From the NCBI GenBank assembly GCA_019636375.1, contig JAHBXS010000003.1:744001-808000 (forward strand): a DNA stretch of 64,000 nt. Reading direction: 5' to 3'. Positions 9,544 through 19,013 of the stretch are shown here, piece after piece; positions within the stretch are counted from its first letter, which is position 1, and each line of letters opens with the position of its first letter. The stretch comes from Pirellulaceae bacterium. GTDB taxonomy: Bacteria > Planctomycetota > Planctomycetia > Pirellulales > Pirellulaceae. The notes beneath the pieces are model-generated. The model searched no databases. It was not told where the DNA came from and was given only the letters and a program-made list of their open reading frames with translations. Made by a program: the position numbers and the translations under genes.

Positions 9544-11922
9544 ATGCAGTCTAACCACCATTCGTTGCGACGTCCATTTCAAGTGATGCCTTTTGCATTA
9601 CTCTTGTTGATGATTCTCATCAACGTCCTTTGGCTGGAGAAAGTCCATGGCCAAGGGTTCATCATTCCGGACCGTGAGATAGACTTTCGCGTTCCCCGTC
9701 CTTGGCAGCCTGATCGACGCGCCTATCGAATTCGCGAACTCTCAATTGATGCAAATATCAAATCACCCATCGCGACGACGACAGTGACTCAAGTCTTTGA
9801 AAACACGGGTGATGTGCAAATCGAAGCGACCTTTGTATTTCCAATCCCGTATGATGGGGCCGTTGATAAGATGACCTTTTTGGTCGACGGCAAAGAACTT
9901 GAAGCCAAGTTGTTACCCGCCGACAAAGCCCGACAAATTTACGAAGGCTACGTGCGCCGCAATCAAGACCCAGCGCTCCTCGAATGGGTCGGACATGGAA
10001 TGTTTCGCTCCAGCGTCTTTCCGATTCCACCTGGGCAGACTCGCACGGTTACTTTGAGATATTCCCAATTGCTCCGATCCGACAATCAAGTGGTCGATTA
10101 TCTGTTCCCGATGTCGACCGCCAAATACACCTCGCAACCATTGGAAAAGGTGAGCCTGCGAGTCAGTTTGTCCGCCGACGAGGAAATCAAAAGCATTTAT
10201 AGCCCAACCCACAATATTGAAATCAGCCGAGAGGGCTCCAAAAACGCAGTGGTTCGATTGACTGCCGCCAATGTGGTACCCAACGCCGATTTTCGATTGG
10301 TTTACGATACTGCACCGGGAAAAATCGGGGCAAGTGTATTGAGCTATTGGCCGCAAGATGAAGACCAAGGCTACTTCGTGATGTTCGCCTCGCCCCAGAT
10401 CAATCCAACTCAGGAGCAACCGTTGCGCAAGTCCGTGATTTTTGTTGTCGATCAAAGCGGCAGCATGAGCGGTGAAAAGATGGAACAGGCTCGACAGGCA
10501 GCAAAGTTTGTTTTGAATAGCCTGCGAGAAGACGATCTGTTCAATATCATCCGGTACGAAAGCAGGGTCGTTGCGTTTACTCCGGAACTCGAACGTTTTA
10601 ACGCTGAAACCCGCGATCGCGCATTGCACTTTATCAACAGCATCAATGCCGGTGGCGGCACTAATATCGACGAGGCTCTTCGCGTCGCGATGGGGATGGT
10701 GACCACGGCAGAACATCCAAGCTTTTTACTTTTCCTTACCGACGGTATGCCGACGGTGGGAGAAGTGAACGAATTGAAAATTGCCCAAAATTGTGCCGCG
10801 GCCAATGCTCATCGGGCTCGACTGATCAGTTTTGGGGTTGGCTACGACGTTAATAGCCGCTTGCTGGATCGTTTGAGTCGTGAGAATTTCGGACAGTCAG
10901 AATACATTCGACCGAATGAGGATATCGAAGTATCGGTTTCAAATCTGTCGAAGAAAATTGCATCGCCGATTTTGGCCAATGTGGATTTGCAGTTTAAGTT
11001 CGCCCAGGAATCTCCAACAGCAGGCGAAGTCGTCAATCGAGTCTATCCCTCGCCAATTACTGATTTGTTTGCCGGGGTACAATTGGTCGTGGTAGGACGA
11101 TATCGCCAAGCAGGAGCAGCGACAGTACTTCTCAAGGGCAAAGTCGGCGATCAAGACCAGGGTTACGAATTCCCCGTCGAATTTGCCGAACGAGGGTCGG
11201 ACAAGCCGTATCCGTTCGTCCGTCAACTTTGGGCCTCGCGGCGGATTGGTGAAATCTTGGACTTGATTGATTTGCAGGGTAAGAACAACGAGTTGATTGG
11301 CGAACTGACAGACCTTTCGATCCGCTATGGGATCGTCACACCTTATACCTCCTATTTGGCGGATGAAAACGAAAAGGTCAACCAACTGGCCGATAGCAAC
11401 CGGAATTTTCAGACCACTGATCGTAATTTGAGTGGGCTTCAAACTGCGGGAGGACGTGGAGGATTTGAGCAACGTAGCTTCAAGGGCGAATTGAAAGCGG
11501 CGATGGCCGCTGAACTTTCTCCTGGCATGGGTGGCCAAGGCGGTATGGGTGGCATGGGGTTTGACTCGGGCGGACAGGCTGCGACTGGGCGAAAACGACT
11601 CGAGCAATTTTTACCGGGCTCCGAAGGGATAATGGAGTCAGGTGTTGTCGCAAGCGACAACATGTCAGGGAATGTTAGCCAAGGGGTCCGCAAGGTTGGA
11701 AATATGACCCTTTACAAAAGAGGCAAACTGTTGATTGCCGAAAACGCCACTCAATTCGATCTCGAAAAAGACGCCAACAAGATTAAAAATGTCAAACGTT
11801 TTTCGGATGAGTATTTCGAGTTGGCCAGCAAAAATTCAGCCGATGAAAACCGATTGATTGCCGAGCAGGGATCTGAGGAATTGTTAATCGTCTTGCGTGG
11901 CCAAGCCTATTTGATTCAATAA
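9544..11922 (+). CDS. VIT and von Willebrand factor A domain protein, secreted or membrane-anchored
   Basis: A 792-residue protein. A signal/anchor segment (MPFALLLLMILINVLWL) is followed by a VIT domain at about residues 55-190 (TVTQVFENTGDVQIEATFVF, then DKARQIYEGYVRR). A VWA domain follows at about 295-470 with the metal-ion-dependent adhesion site DQSGSMS and FLTDGMPTVGE. This arrangement matches the bacterial relatives of inter-alpha-trypsin inhibitor heavy chains; the usual role is metal-dependent protein binding at the cell surface. Residues 640-690 contain a short Gly/Met run (GMGGQGGMGGMGF). The C-terminal 120 residues are unassigned. GGAGA precedes the ATG by 6 bases. The gene has its own terminator. 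Confidence 0.9.
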   Translation: MQSNHHSLRRPFQVMPFALLLLMILINVLWLEKVHGQGFIIPDREIDFRVPRPWQPDRRAYRIRELSIDANIKSPIATTTVTQVFENTGDVQIEATFVFPIPYDGAVDKMTFLVDGKELEAKLLPADKARQIYEGYVRRNQDPALLEWVGHGMFRSSVFPIPPGQTRTVTLRYSQLLRSDNQVVDYLFPMSTAKYTSQPLEKVSLRVSLSADEEIKSIYSPTHNIEISREGSKNAVVRLTAANVVPNADFRLVYDTAPGKIGASVLSYWPQDEDQGYFVMFASPQINPTQEQPLRKSVIFVVDQSGSMSGEKMEQARQAAKFVLNSLREDDLFNIIRYESRVVAFTPELERFNAETRDRALHFINSINAGGGTNIDEALRVAMGMVTTAEHPSFLLFLTDGMPTVGEVNELKIAQNCAAANAHRARLISFGVGYDVNSRLLDRLSRENFGQSEYIRPNEDIEVSVSNLSKKIASPILANVDLQFKFAQESPTAGEVVNRVYPSPITDLFAGVQLVVVGRYRQAGAATVLLKGKVGDQDQGYEFPVEFAERGSDKPYPFVRQLWASRRIGEILDLIDLQGKNNELIGELTDLSIRYGIVTPYTSYLADENEKVNQLADSNRNFQTTDRNLSGLQTAGGRGGFEQRSFKGELKAAMAAELSPGMGGQGGMGGMGFDSGGQAATGRKRLEQFLPGSEGIMESGVVASDNMSGNVSQGVRKVGNMTLYKRGKLLIAENATQFDLEKDANKIKNVKRFSDEYFELASKNSADENRLIAEQGSEELLIVLRGQAYLIQ

Positions 11923-11958
11923 GTCTCAGGCTTGTTCTTAAATTACTCGTTGCCACTG

Positions 11959-11995
11959 GGGGCTTTGGTTCAACAGCGACCAAAGCCCCTTTTTG
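11959..11995 (+). terminator. Strong Rho-independent terminator after the VIT/VWA gene
   Basis: An 11-base perfect stem, GGGGCTTTGGT (11959-11969) with ACCAAAGCCCC (11979-11989), a 9-base loop and five T. It lies about 37 bases after the stop codon. Confidence 0.93.
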
Positions 11996-12077
11996 TTTAG
12001 GGGGGTGTACGCCTCGACCGATGCCGGGATAATGTGAACGTTCTCTCGTCGGTAACATGGAATCAAAGTAACGTTGC

Positions 12078-12082
12078 GGAGG
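12078..12082 (+). promoter_or_regulatory. Ribosome binding site deciding a GTG start
   Basis: GGAGG lies 9 bases before the GTG at 12092. It overlaps the codons that would follow an upstream TTG at 12074, so the GTG is the better start for the amidohydrolase. Confidence 0.65.
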
Positions 12083-12091
12083 CTATTAAAC

Positions 12092-13453
12092 GTGTTTCAA
12101 CAATTGCGTGTTTGCTTGGGGCTGGCGATGCTCGCGGTGTATGGGCTGACTGTCGGAGCAACCGCTTCGGCGATTGCTGCCCCCCAAACGATCGCCTGGA
12201 CTGGGGCGACCATTCTCACGATGGAAGATCAAAACTTCGAAGACGGCACGCTGGTTGTTCGAGACGGAAAAATTTTGGCGGTTGGGCCACGAACCGAAAT
12301 CGCCATCCCCGCTGATGCACAACGAGTTGACGCTCGTGGCCGCGTGATCATGCCAGGCCTTATTTGCACCCACAGCCATGTCGGCGGGATTGGGGGTGCC
12401 GATTCGAGTAGCCCGATTCAACCCGATGTGCGGATCTATGATTCGATCAATGTCAAAGATTCGGGTTTCAAACGTTCAGTGGCCGGTGGCCTGACGACGT
12501 TGAACATCATGCCGGGTTCAGGTCACTTGCTCAGTGGCCAGACCATTTATGTAAAACTTCGTCGCGCTCAAACAATCGACGACCTAATGATTCGCGCGGA
12601 CGATGGCTGGATCATGGGAGGGCTCAAGATGGCCAACGGGACCAACCCGATTCGTGAAGGAAGTATTTCATTTCCTGGCACTCGCGGAAAGGCTGCGGCG
12701 CTTGTACGCCAGCATTTCATCAAGGCTCGCGAATATGGCGACAAGATTGAACGCGCTGGAGAAAATCCAGACAAATTTCCGCCCCGCGACATTGGCCTGG
12801 AGGCAATGCAGGAAGTATTTCAAAAACGGCGCGTCGTCCACCATCACACGCACCGTCACGATGACATCATGACCGTTTTGCGCCTTGCAAATGAGTTTGA
12901 CTTTCGTGTCGTCTTGCATCATGTCAGTGACGGTTGGAAAGTCGCCGACCAAATTGCTGCGGCTGGGGTTCCTTGCTCGGTAATTATGATTGATGCCCCG
13001 GGAGGTAAGTTGGAGGCAATTGATCTGAGCTTTCAAACGGGAGCGATTTTAGAAAAAGCCGGAGTTGTCGTTGGCTTCCATACTGACGATTACATTACCG
13101 ATTCGCGGTTTTTCTTGCGCTCGGCGGGTTTGGCCGTGCGAGGGGGGATGACCCCTCAAGGAGCCCTCAAGGCGTTGACGATCAATGGAGCCAAGATGCT
13201 GGACCTCGATCACCGCACCGGCTCGTTGGTTGCGGGCAAGGATGCGGACTTGATTGTTTTAGACGGCGATCCGTTGAGCGTCTACACGAAAGTGCTTCAG
13301 ACCTGGGTCGAGGGGGAAAAGGTCTTTGATCGAGACGACCCGCAGGATCGCTTGTATGCAGTCGGGGGCTATGGGGCCACCCACGATCAGATTCCTTACT
13401 TTTGCTGTTATCACGAGTTGATGATGTTAATGCTTCGTCAGGGGGGACAATAA
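12092..13453 (+). CDS. Amidohydrolase-family metalloenzyme, exported
   Basis: A 453-residue protein with a signal peptide (LAMLAVYGLTVGATASAIAA) and an imidazolonepropionase-like amidohydrolase fold. The N-terminal beta segment TLVVRDGKILAVGPR leads to the metal-binding THSH at about residue 95. Further likely ligands are the HHHTHRHDD cluster near 255, LHHVSDGWKVA near 280, and FHTDDY near 335. It closes with the typical GSLVAGKDADLIVLDGDPL composite-sandwich strand. These enzymes hydrolyse amide or ester bonds; the substrate is unknown. The start is the GTG with GGAGG upstream. It is followed after 3 bases by a second member of the family, and the two are certainly one operon. Confidence 0.9.
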   Translation: MFQQLRVCLGLAMLAVYGLTVGATASAIAAPQTIAWTGATILTMEDQNFEDGTLVVRDGKILAVGPRTEIAIPADAQRVDARGRVIMPGLICTHSHVGGIGGADSSSPIQPDVRIYDSINVKDSGFKRSVAGGLTTLNIMPGSGHLLSGQTIYVKLRRAQTIDDLMIRADDGWIMGGLKMANGTNPIREGSISFPGTRGKAAALVRQHFIKAREYGDKIERAGENPDKFPPRDIGLEAMQEVFQKRRVVHHHTHRHDDIMTVLRLANEFDFRVVLHHVSDGWKVADQIAAAGVPCSVIMIDAPGGKLEAIDLSFQTGAILEKAGVVVGFHTDDYITDSRFFLRSAGLAVRGGMTPQGALKALTINGAKMLDLDHRTGSLVAGKDADLIVLDGDPLSVYTKVLQTWVEGEKVFDRDDPQDRLYAVGGYGATHDQIPYFCCYHELMMLMLRQGGQ

Positions 13454-13456
13454 ACG

Positions 13457-14710
13457 ATGAATAAGTGCATTTTTAGAATCCTCCCCATACTGACCTTGGT
13501 GTATTTCGGATTCCTGATCCCTGTTGCCGCGCAAACCGCAATCCAAGGCGCCGTGATCTATACGATGGCTGGTGAACCAATTCGTGATGGCGTTGTGCTA
13601 GTTGAAGGGGGAAAAATTTCGGCAATAGGAACCAGGACGACGATTAATATCCCGGCGAATTATCAAATCATCGAGGCCCAAGTCGTGACTCCCGGCCTGA
13701 TTGATGCTCACGCAACAGCTGGGCTCACGGGAATTTACAACCAACCACAGGACCAAGACCACCAAGATTCCTCGGCAGCCATCCAACCAGAACTGCGTGC
13801 GATTGACGCCGTCAACATGCAAGAGAAATTGATTGATTATTTGCGTGGGTTCGGAATTACCACGATTCACACGGGCCATTCTGCTGGGCAATTGGTATCA
13901 GGTCAAACCGTGATTGTAAAAACCACCGGTGGAACCGTCGAATCAGCGATGCTGCGGGAAGTCGCGGCAATCTCGGCGACAATCGGTCCGGCAGCCGCGC
14001 GTCGCGAAGGTTCTCCTGGCACTCGCGGAAAACAGATGTCGATGTTGCGGCAGGAGTTAATTAAGGCTCAAGAGTACGCGGCGAAACGCCTTACAGCGAA
14101 CGAAGCGAAATCGGAAGGAAATGAAGGTCAAGGGGCACAGTCATTGGCCCGCGACCTACGCCTTGAAGCCCTTGCCGAAGTGCTTGCTGGGAAAACTCCG
14201 TTACTGATCACCGTCAACAAAGCCCAAGACATTGCGACCGCTTTACGACTTGCCGAGGAGTTTGGAATTCAGATTTGGCTGGACGGTGCCGCCGAAGCCT
14301 ACTTGTTGATCGACAAAATCAAATCGGCGGGGATTCCAGTCATTCTGCATCCCACGATGACGCGAGCCACCGGAGAATACGAGAATTTGAGTTTTGAGAC
14401 CGCTGCCAAGCTCGTGAACGCGGGGATTCCCGTGGCCATGCAAAGTGGGTATGAGGGCTATGTGCCTAAAGTTCGCGTCGTGTTGTTTGAGGCCGCCATT
14501 ACCGCCGCGAACGGTCTGGGTTTTGAACAAGCGTTGGCGACGATCACCATTGATGCTGCAAAAATTCTGGGGATTGCCGATCGTGTGGGGAGCCTCGAAG
14601 TCGGCAAAGACGCTGACATTGCACTCTACAACGGAGACCCCTTTGAGTACACCACGCAATGCACGGGAGTTTTGGTCAATGGACAATTGACGGGCGATCC
14701 ACCGCGATAA
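13457..14710 (+). CDS. Amidohydrolase-like protein lacking metal ligands (probable pseudoenzyme)
   Basis: A 417-residue exported protein related to the preceding gene along its whole length: VILVEGG-type N-terminal strands, TPGLIDAHATAG, PGTRGKQMSML, and the ending GSLEVGKDADIALYNGDPF. The metal-site positions differ: HSH is replaced by HAT, the HHHTH cluster by TVNKAQD, LHH by WLDGA, and HTDD by QSGY. It therefore probably cannot bind a catalytic metal, and may be a structural partner of the upstream enzyme. The ATG lies 3 bases after the upstream stop codon. Its own stop is one base from the end of the convergent nadC gene. Confidence 0.85.
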   Translation: MNKCIFRILPILTLVYFGFLIPVAAQTAIQGAVIYTMAGEPIRDGVVLVEGGKISAIGTRTTINIPANYQIIEAQVVTPGLIDAHATAGLTGIYNQPQDQDHQDSSAAIQPELRAIDAVNMQEKLIDYLRGFGITTIHTGHSAGQLVSGQTVIVKTTGGTVESAMLREVAAISATIGPAAARREGSPGTRGKQMSMLRQELIKAQEYAAKRLTANEAKSEGNEGQGAQSLARDLRLEALAEVLAGKTPLLITVNKAQDIATALRLAEEFGIQIWLDGAAEAYLLIDKIKSAGIPVILHPTMTRATGEYENLSFETAAKLVNAGIPVAMQSGYEGYVPKVRVVLFEAAITAANGLGFEQALATITIDAAKILGIADRVGSLEVGKDADIALYNGDPFEYTTQCTGVLVNGQLTGDPPR

Positions 14711-14711
14711 T

Positions 14712-15662
14712 TTATGGGCTTGAAATATCCCAATCGAGCCCGATGTCAAAATTAACGGCCGAATGCGTCAGGGCTCCGACGCTAATCCGCTCGACTCCGG
14801 AAAGCGCAACGTCTCGGATGTTTCGCAGCGTGACTCCTCCCGATGCCTCCAGCAGGACCTCTGGACTCAGTTTGTCGCGCAGGACGATTGCTTGGCAGAG
14901 TTGTTCAGGAGGCATGTTGTCCAAAAGAACGATATCGGGCTTGGCCCAAAGAGCACATTCAAGTTGTTGGAGATCATCAACTTCGATCTGCACCACGGTT
15001 TTTTCGCCCCGAGGCAGTTGATGGGCGTTTCTTGAAATCCAAACTCGCGCGCGGTGAATGGCTTCTTGAACCACATTTTCCGTCGGCTCCAATTCGATTT
15101 GGAGCATGGCCAAATGGTTATCCTTGATCAGTACGGCGTCGTAGAGTCCCATGCGGTGCGTGGTTCCGCCTCCGCAACGCACCGCGAATTTTTCCAATCG
15201 TCGCCAGCCGGGAGTCGTTTTGCGGGTATCAAAAAGTTGAGCGGTTGTTCCTGCAAGTTGCTGCGAGAACTTCGAGGTAAGCGAAGCGATACCACTCAGG
15301 CGTCCCAGGAAATTTAGGCAAGTTCGCTCTACTTTGAGGATTGCTCGCGCATCGCCGATCAACTTCCCTAGGGCTTGCATTGGTTTCACTTCTGTGCCGT
15401 CGGATATAAACGGATGCCACTCAATTTCAGGGGCCGCAACTTCCAAAATGTGGCCGACGATGAATAGGCCGCAACAGACACCCCGATTGCGGCTTACAAA
15501 ACTCGCACTTCCATGCACGATGTTGGGAAATAGGGCTGCTGTCGTGCAGTCCACTCCATCTCCCAAATCCTCTCGCAAGGCTTGATGAATCAGAAGATCG
15601 AGGTCTGCCCTACCTGCGGGCTCGGAGTCAAATTCAAAATTTTTCATGGGCATCTTGCGCAT
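14712..15662 (-). CDS. nadC: Nicotinate-nucleotide pyrophosphorylase (carboxylating)
   Basis: A 316-residue protein of the quinolinate phosphoribosyltransferase family, which converts quinolinate and PRPP to nicotinate mononucleotide in de novo NAD synthesis in the cytoplasm. Key blocks are ALREDLGDGVDCTT at the N-terminus, CLNFLGRLSGIASLT, the DTRKTTPGWRRLEKFAVRCG active-site segment with its Arg/Lys residues, HRMGLYDAVLIKDNHL, and a closing ASGGVTLRNI phosphate loop. The length is normal. The first ATG (15662) abuts a terminator hairpin; the ATG at 15653 or 15647 (MKNFEF) may be used instead. No other NAD genes are nearby. It converges with the amidohydrolase pair. Confidence 0.95.
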   Translation of the reverse strand: MRKMPMKNFEFDSEPAGRADLDLLIHQALREDLGDGVDCTTAALFPNIVHGSASFVSRNRGVCCGLFIVGHILEVAAPEIEWHPFISDGTEVKPMQALGKLIGDARAILKVERTCLNFLGRLSGIASLTSKFSQQLAGTTAQLFDTRKTTPGWRRLEKFAVRCGGGTTHRMGLYDAVLIKDNHLAMLQIELEPTENVVQEAIHRARVWISRNAHQLPRGEKTVVQIEVDDLQQLECALWAKPDIVLLDNMPPEQLCQAIVLRDKLSPEVLLEASGGVTLRNIRDVALSGVERISVGALTHSAVNFDIGLDWDISSP

Positions 15663-15690
15663 AAAAAACCGGCCGTGAAGGCCGGTTCGT
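15663..15690 (-). terminator. Bidirectional-looking terminator between two minus-strand genes
   Basis: The stem AACCGGCC (15667-15674) pairs with GGCCGGTT (15680-15687) across 5 bases. Reading on the minus strand it is followed by a T-rich run. It lies just after the stop codon of the Gly/Met-repeat gene at 15718 and just before nadC, so nadC probably has its own weak promoter or depends on read-through. Confidence 0.82.
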
Positions 15691-15717
15691 TTTTTAGGGC
15701 CGTTTATTCTGAATCAA

Positions 15718-16683
15718 CTATTGGTTACCCACTGAACGGGAACGCGATTCGTGCGAGACATCAGATCGCGATTCAGCAGAATCTTTGACTTCGGCCTCGA
15801 TCAATGCAACCAATTTTTGAGCAGTTCCAAGCTGCATAGGGTTGAAAAACTTTTCCGTGTAACCATCCATGAGTTCGACGCGATTCTTTTTCGCGAGTTC
15901 ATCCCACGAAACGCTATTGAGCATATTCCAAGCGGCTGCTTGTGCAACTCCATGGTCGACTTGGTCATGTGCAAGCAAACGTAAGAGAGCCGTCAGTCGG
16001 GCATCTTGGACAAACTCATCCAACGGACGCATGGTGTATTTGGACTTCGGTGTAGGGTCCGTGTTGCCGTGTTCTAGGCACAGGGTTTTTACGGAGACCA
16101 TGCCGTCACGGCCAGGTGGAATATTGAACATTCCGCCGCCACCGCCCATGCCCATGCCCATGCCACCCATGCCGCCACCGCCCATGCCACCCATGCCGCC
16201 GCCGCCCATGCCGCCGCCCATGCCACCGCCGCCCATTTGGCCGCCGCCCATGCCCATGCCGCCGCCACCCATGCCGCCCATGCCGCCCATGCCGCCGCCG
16301 CCCATCATGCCGCCGCCGCCAGCTCCCATACCCAAGCCTTGACGCACAACGGGGACACTCGCAAAGGTTGTTGGCATTCGGATGGCCAAATGTCGTTCGG
16401 ATTTATTCTTGAGGGTGATGTTTGCGTTATAGGCGTCGACCGTTCGATAAACGAGTTCGACATCGCCGTTTTCAAGCCCCTTCCAAAGATCGACCTCTTC
16501 GAATCCTGGGACAGGTTCGGAGGTTTTCCACACGCCGTTCATTCGCTTTTCTTCGGCCCGATCAACTTTTGGTTTCTTCGAGTCGGCATTTTCACTTTGA
16601 TCTTGGCCTAAAGATGCAGTCGGTACCAGAAACGCAGAGCAGGCCATCAGTAAACACAAACGATGCAAGAATCTAATCTTCAT
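15718..16683 (-). CDS. Secreted protein with a long Gly/Met repeat tract, function unknown
   Basis: A 321-residue protein. A signal peptide (LCLLMACSAFLVPTASLG) is followed by about 90 residues with a beta-like segment (ELVYRTVDAYNANITLKN) and a tract of about 70 residues made of GGM/GGGM units. The final 130 residues are helical and contain LTALLRLLAHDQVDHGVAQAAAWNML, resembling a HEAT-like pair. The low-complexity tract gives an open frame on the opposite strand, which is a shadow. The protein is probably extracytoplasmic. I do not know its function; the VIT/VWA protein upstream carries a short version of the same Gly/Met motif. Confidence 0.8.
   Translation of the reverse strand: MKIRFLHRLCLLMACSAFLVPTASLGQDQSENADSKKPKVDRAEEKRMNGVWKTSEPVPGFEEVDLWKGLENGDVELVYRTVDAYNANITLKNKSERHLAIRMPTTFASVPVVRQGLGMGAGGGGMMGGGGMGGMGGMGGGGMGMGGGQMGGGGMGGGMGGGGMGGMGGGGMGGMGMGMGGGGGMFNIPPGRDGMVSVKTLCLEHGNTDPTPKSKYTMRPLDEFVQDARLTALLRLLAHDQVDHGVAQAAAWNMLNSVSWDELAKKNRVELMDGYTEKFFNPMQLGTAQKLVALIEAEVKDSAESRSDVSHESRSRSVGNQ
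16131..16331. repeat. Gly/Met-coding trinucleotide-rich repeat tract
   Basis: About 200 bases made of imperfect GCCGCC/CAT units, inside the secreted protein gene on the minus strand. The tract is prone to slippage and its length is likely to vary between strains. Confidence 0.8.
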
Positions 16684-17111
16684 CTAAAAACTCCTGAAGT
16701 TTTCCGACCACGTTAGCCTTGCCTAGCAACTGGTCGACGCCAAAAATTATTCGATCTCTTCCCTCGGTGGGCAAGATGTTGATTGACAATCTCTTCCATA
16801 ATACATGGAGAAAGCCCGCTTTCCAGGACAATTTCTCCGTAAACACCAGTATTTTTTCGGGTTTTTGGGCTCCTGGCGGCAGTTTTGCGGGCAGTGGAGC
16901 AGGATTTGGTGCGGCTTGCCACGTCGCGACCGGTTTCGTCGGAATAACGCGATTTTGCCAAATCGGAATCTCCGCGAGAAACCACACAACCCTACGTTTG
17001 CCGGGAATTGGCAATTTCAATAGAATTAGGGCCGTGGAGCGTGCGAACGTTTCTGCCCGGCCGTTTCGATTGTGATGGTCCGGAAGTTTTTAGGACAACA
17101 TGGAGACGACA
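16684..17111. other. Divergent intergenic region
   Basis: A 428-base gap between the minus-strand Gly/Met-repeat gene and the plus-strand TPR gene. It probably contains the promoters of both. Frames on both strands (for example 16673-17020 minus and 16719-17075 plus) overlap each other, lack ribosome sites and look unlike proteins. I see no RNA gene here. Confidence 0.5.
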
Positions 17112-18866
17112 ATGAGGGTCTTGATCAACCTGTTTCAAACCCAGCGATCTTTTCGAAGGGCAGCCATTGCCCTCAGCTTTATTTGTTTTGCCGTTTTTGC
17201 GATGCCCCCATCGGCGGCTTTAGGACACATCCAAGACGATCAAAAGCAAGATTCTGCCGACTCAGGTAAATCTCAGGAGGCAAAGGGAAATGACGGACAA
17301 GCCGACTTGGACGAGGCTTTCGAATTGAAAATCAATGCCACTGAACCTCGCGATTTCGACAAAATTGTGGGCCTCTGCAAATCGGCAATCGAAAAGGGAT
17401 TGGACGACGTAAACAAAGCCCAAGCAGTCGAGTTGATGGTGTCAACTTTGGTGCAACACGCAGAACAGTACTTACCGCGAATTGTTGCACAACCTCGTGA
17501 CCGACGTTGGCGCATCTATCGTACGGAAGCTCTTTCGCGACTCGAAAAAGCCATCGAAGCCAAAGAAAATTTATTGCCGGCCCACATATTAATTGCTCAA
17601 CTCAATGCACTCGAAGGCGGCAACGTCGAACGCGCCGAGTTGGCGATTTCTAAAGCCATCGAACTCGCTTCCGAAGACCCGCAACAGTTGTCCCAAGCGC
17701 TCACGATTCGGGCAACGATAAGCGACGACGAAGAACGCCAAATTAATGATTTGAGCCAAGCGATCAAAATTGATCCCGCTAACACCGAAGCATTGGCACT
17801 TCGTTCGGAGTTGTTTTTGCGCCGAGAGGAAATTGACAAGGCCTTAGATGACCTATCGGCGTGGAGCCGCGCGGAACCGGACCGGGCCGACGCCATATTG
17901 CGGTTGGTTGGTGTGCTTAATGCCACGAACCGGAACGAGGAAGCCCTTGAGAAACTGTCTCAGTTTATTGAACGTGCTCCAGAATCGACACTTCTCTTCT
18001 CGATCAGGGCTCGTCTGAATATGGAGCTGAAAAACAACGAAGCTGCCCTCGCAGATGCCGAAATATCATTGCAACTAAACAAAGACAATCCTGATGCGTT
18101 GATGACGCGGGCGATCTTATTGGCCGACAACAAAGACAGCGACGGGGCCCTCCGAGACATCAATCGATTGTTGCAACTAAGCCCAGGGAATCCCCGGGGG
18201 CTTTGGATTCGTTCTTTGATCCTGGCATCCAAAAAAGAGTACGACTCCTCGCTTGAGGACTTGCAGAAACTCGCCCGAGGTTTCCCCGACGTCATTGAAT
18301 ATCAAATGCAAATGGCGGCCATTTACAATGCCAAGGAAGAACCGCAGACCGCCCTTAAAATCTACGATGAGTTGATCGAGCAAAACCCTGATGCGTGGCG
18401 TGTTTATCGCGGTCGGGGCGATGCCAGACTTTCTCTCGGACAACATGCCGAAGCGATTGCCGATTACGAGCGAGCACTCGAACTCCATCCCCAAGACGAA
18501 GAGGATGATGGCTTGTTAAACAATCTCGCTTGGGTTCTCTCGACATCTCCAGTGGATAAACTGCGAGATGGCAAGCGGGCGGTTGAATTGTCGATTCGGT
18601 CCTGCGAATTGACGGAATACAAGATGCCCCATATCCTCAGCACCCTCGCCTCCAGTTATGCCGAAATCGACGATTTTGAAAATGCGATCAAGTGGATTGA
18701 CAAGGCCCTGGAACTCTACGAAGGTGATAGCGAAGATTTGCTGGACAACCTAAAACGTGAGAAAGAAGCTTACACTCAGGGCCGCAAATGGCGCGAGTTG
18801 CAAGAACCAGGCAAAAAATCTGTCGGATATCCGGCCCCGTTGCCAAGCGAAAAATCAGACAAATAA
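17112..18866 (+). CDS. Secreted TPR-repeat protein
   Basis: A 584-residue protein with a signal peptide (ALSFICFAVFAMPPSAALG) and then roughly 12 tetratricopeptide repeats from about residue 130 to 550, for example LLPAHILIAQLNALEGG and WRVYRGRGDARLSLGQHAEA. A charged linker (residues 40-70) precedes the repeats. TPR arrays form binding surfaces for other proteins; the partner is unknown. GGAGA lies 5 bases before the ATG at 17112, so that start is preferred to the ATG at 17100. It converges with the next gene; the short gap between them contains no clear terminator. Confidence 0.86.
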   Translation: MRVLINLFQTQRSFRRAAIALSFICFAVFAMPPSAALGHIQDDQKQDSADSGKSQEAKGNDGQADLDEAFELKINATEPRDFDKIVGLCKSAIEKGLDDVNKAQAVELMVSTLVQHAEQYLPRIVAQPRDRRWRIYRTEALSRLEKAIEAKENLLPAHILIAQLNALEGGNVERAELAISKAIELASEDPQQLSQALTIRATISDDEERQINDLSQAIKIDPANTEALALRSELFLRREEIDKALDDLSAWSRAEPDRADAILRLVGVLNATNRNEEALEKLSQFIERAPESTLLFSIRARLNMELKNNEAALADAEISLQLNKDNPDALMTRAILLADNKDSDGALRDINRLLQLSPGNPRGLWIRSLILASKKEYDSSLEDLQKLARGFPDVIEYQMQMAAIYNAKEEPQTALKIYDELIEQNPDAWRVYRGRGDARLSLGQHAEAIADYERALELHPQDEEDDGLLNNLAWVLSTSPVDKLRDGKRAVELSIRSCELTEYKMPHILSTLASSYAEIDDFENAIKWIDKALELYEGDSEDLLDNLKREKEAYTQGRKWRELQEPGKKSVGYPAPLPSEKSDK

Positions 18867-19013
18867 TTCACCTAAAGATTTCCAACTGCGATTCTTCGGG
18901 TCACAGTATCGGCTTTTGCCGTTTGAACACGTCCCGTTTGAGCACGCAATTCGACAATATCCCTGCGCCTCCGTTTCTGAGAAGCTTGAGTCTTTTCTGA
19001 ATCTGAAAATTGT

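Noticed and set aside
9913..10716. 267-residue minus-strand frame in the VIT/VWA gene
   Set aside because: Antisense to the recognised VIT and VWA motifs; no ribosome site.
16673..17020. 115-residue minus-strand frame upstream of the Gly/Met-repeat gene
   Set aside because: It overlaps the 5' end of the real gene and a competing plus-strand frame, has no ribosome site and no protein-like composition.
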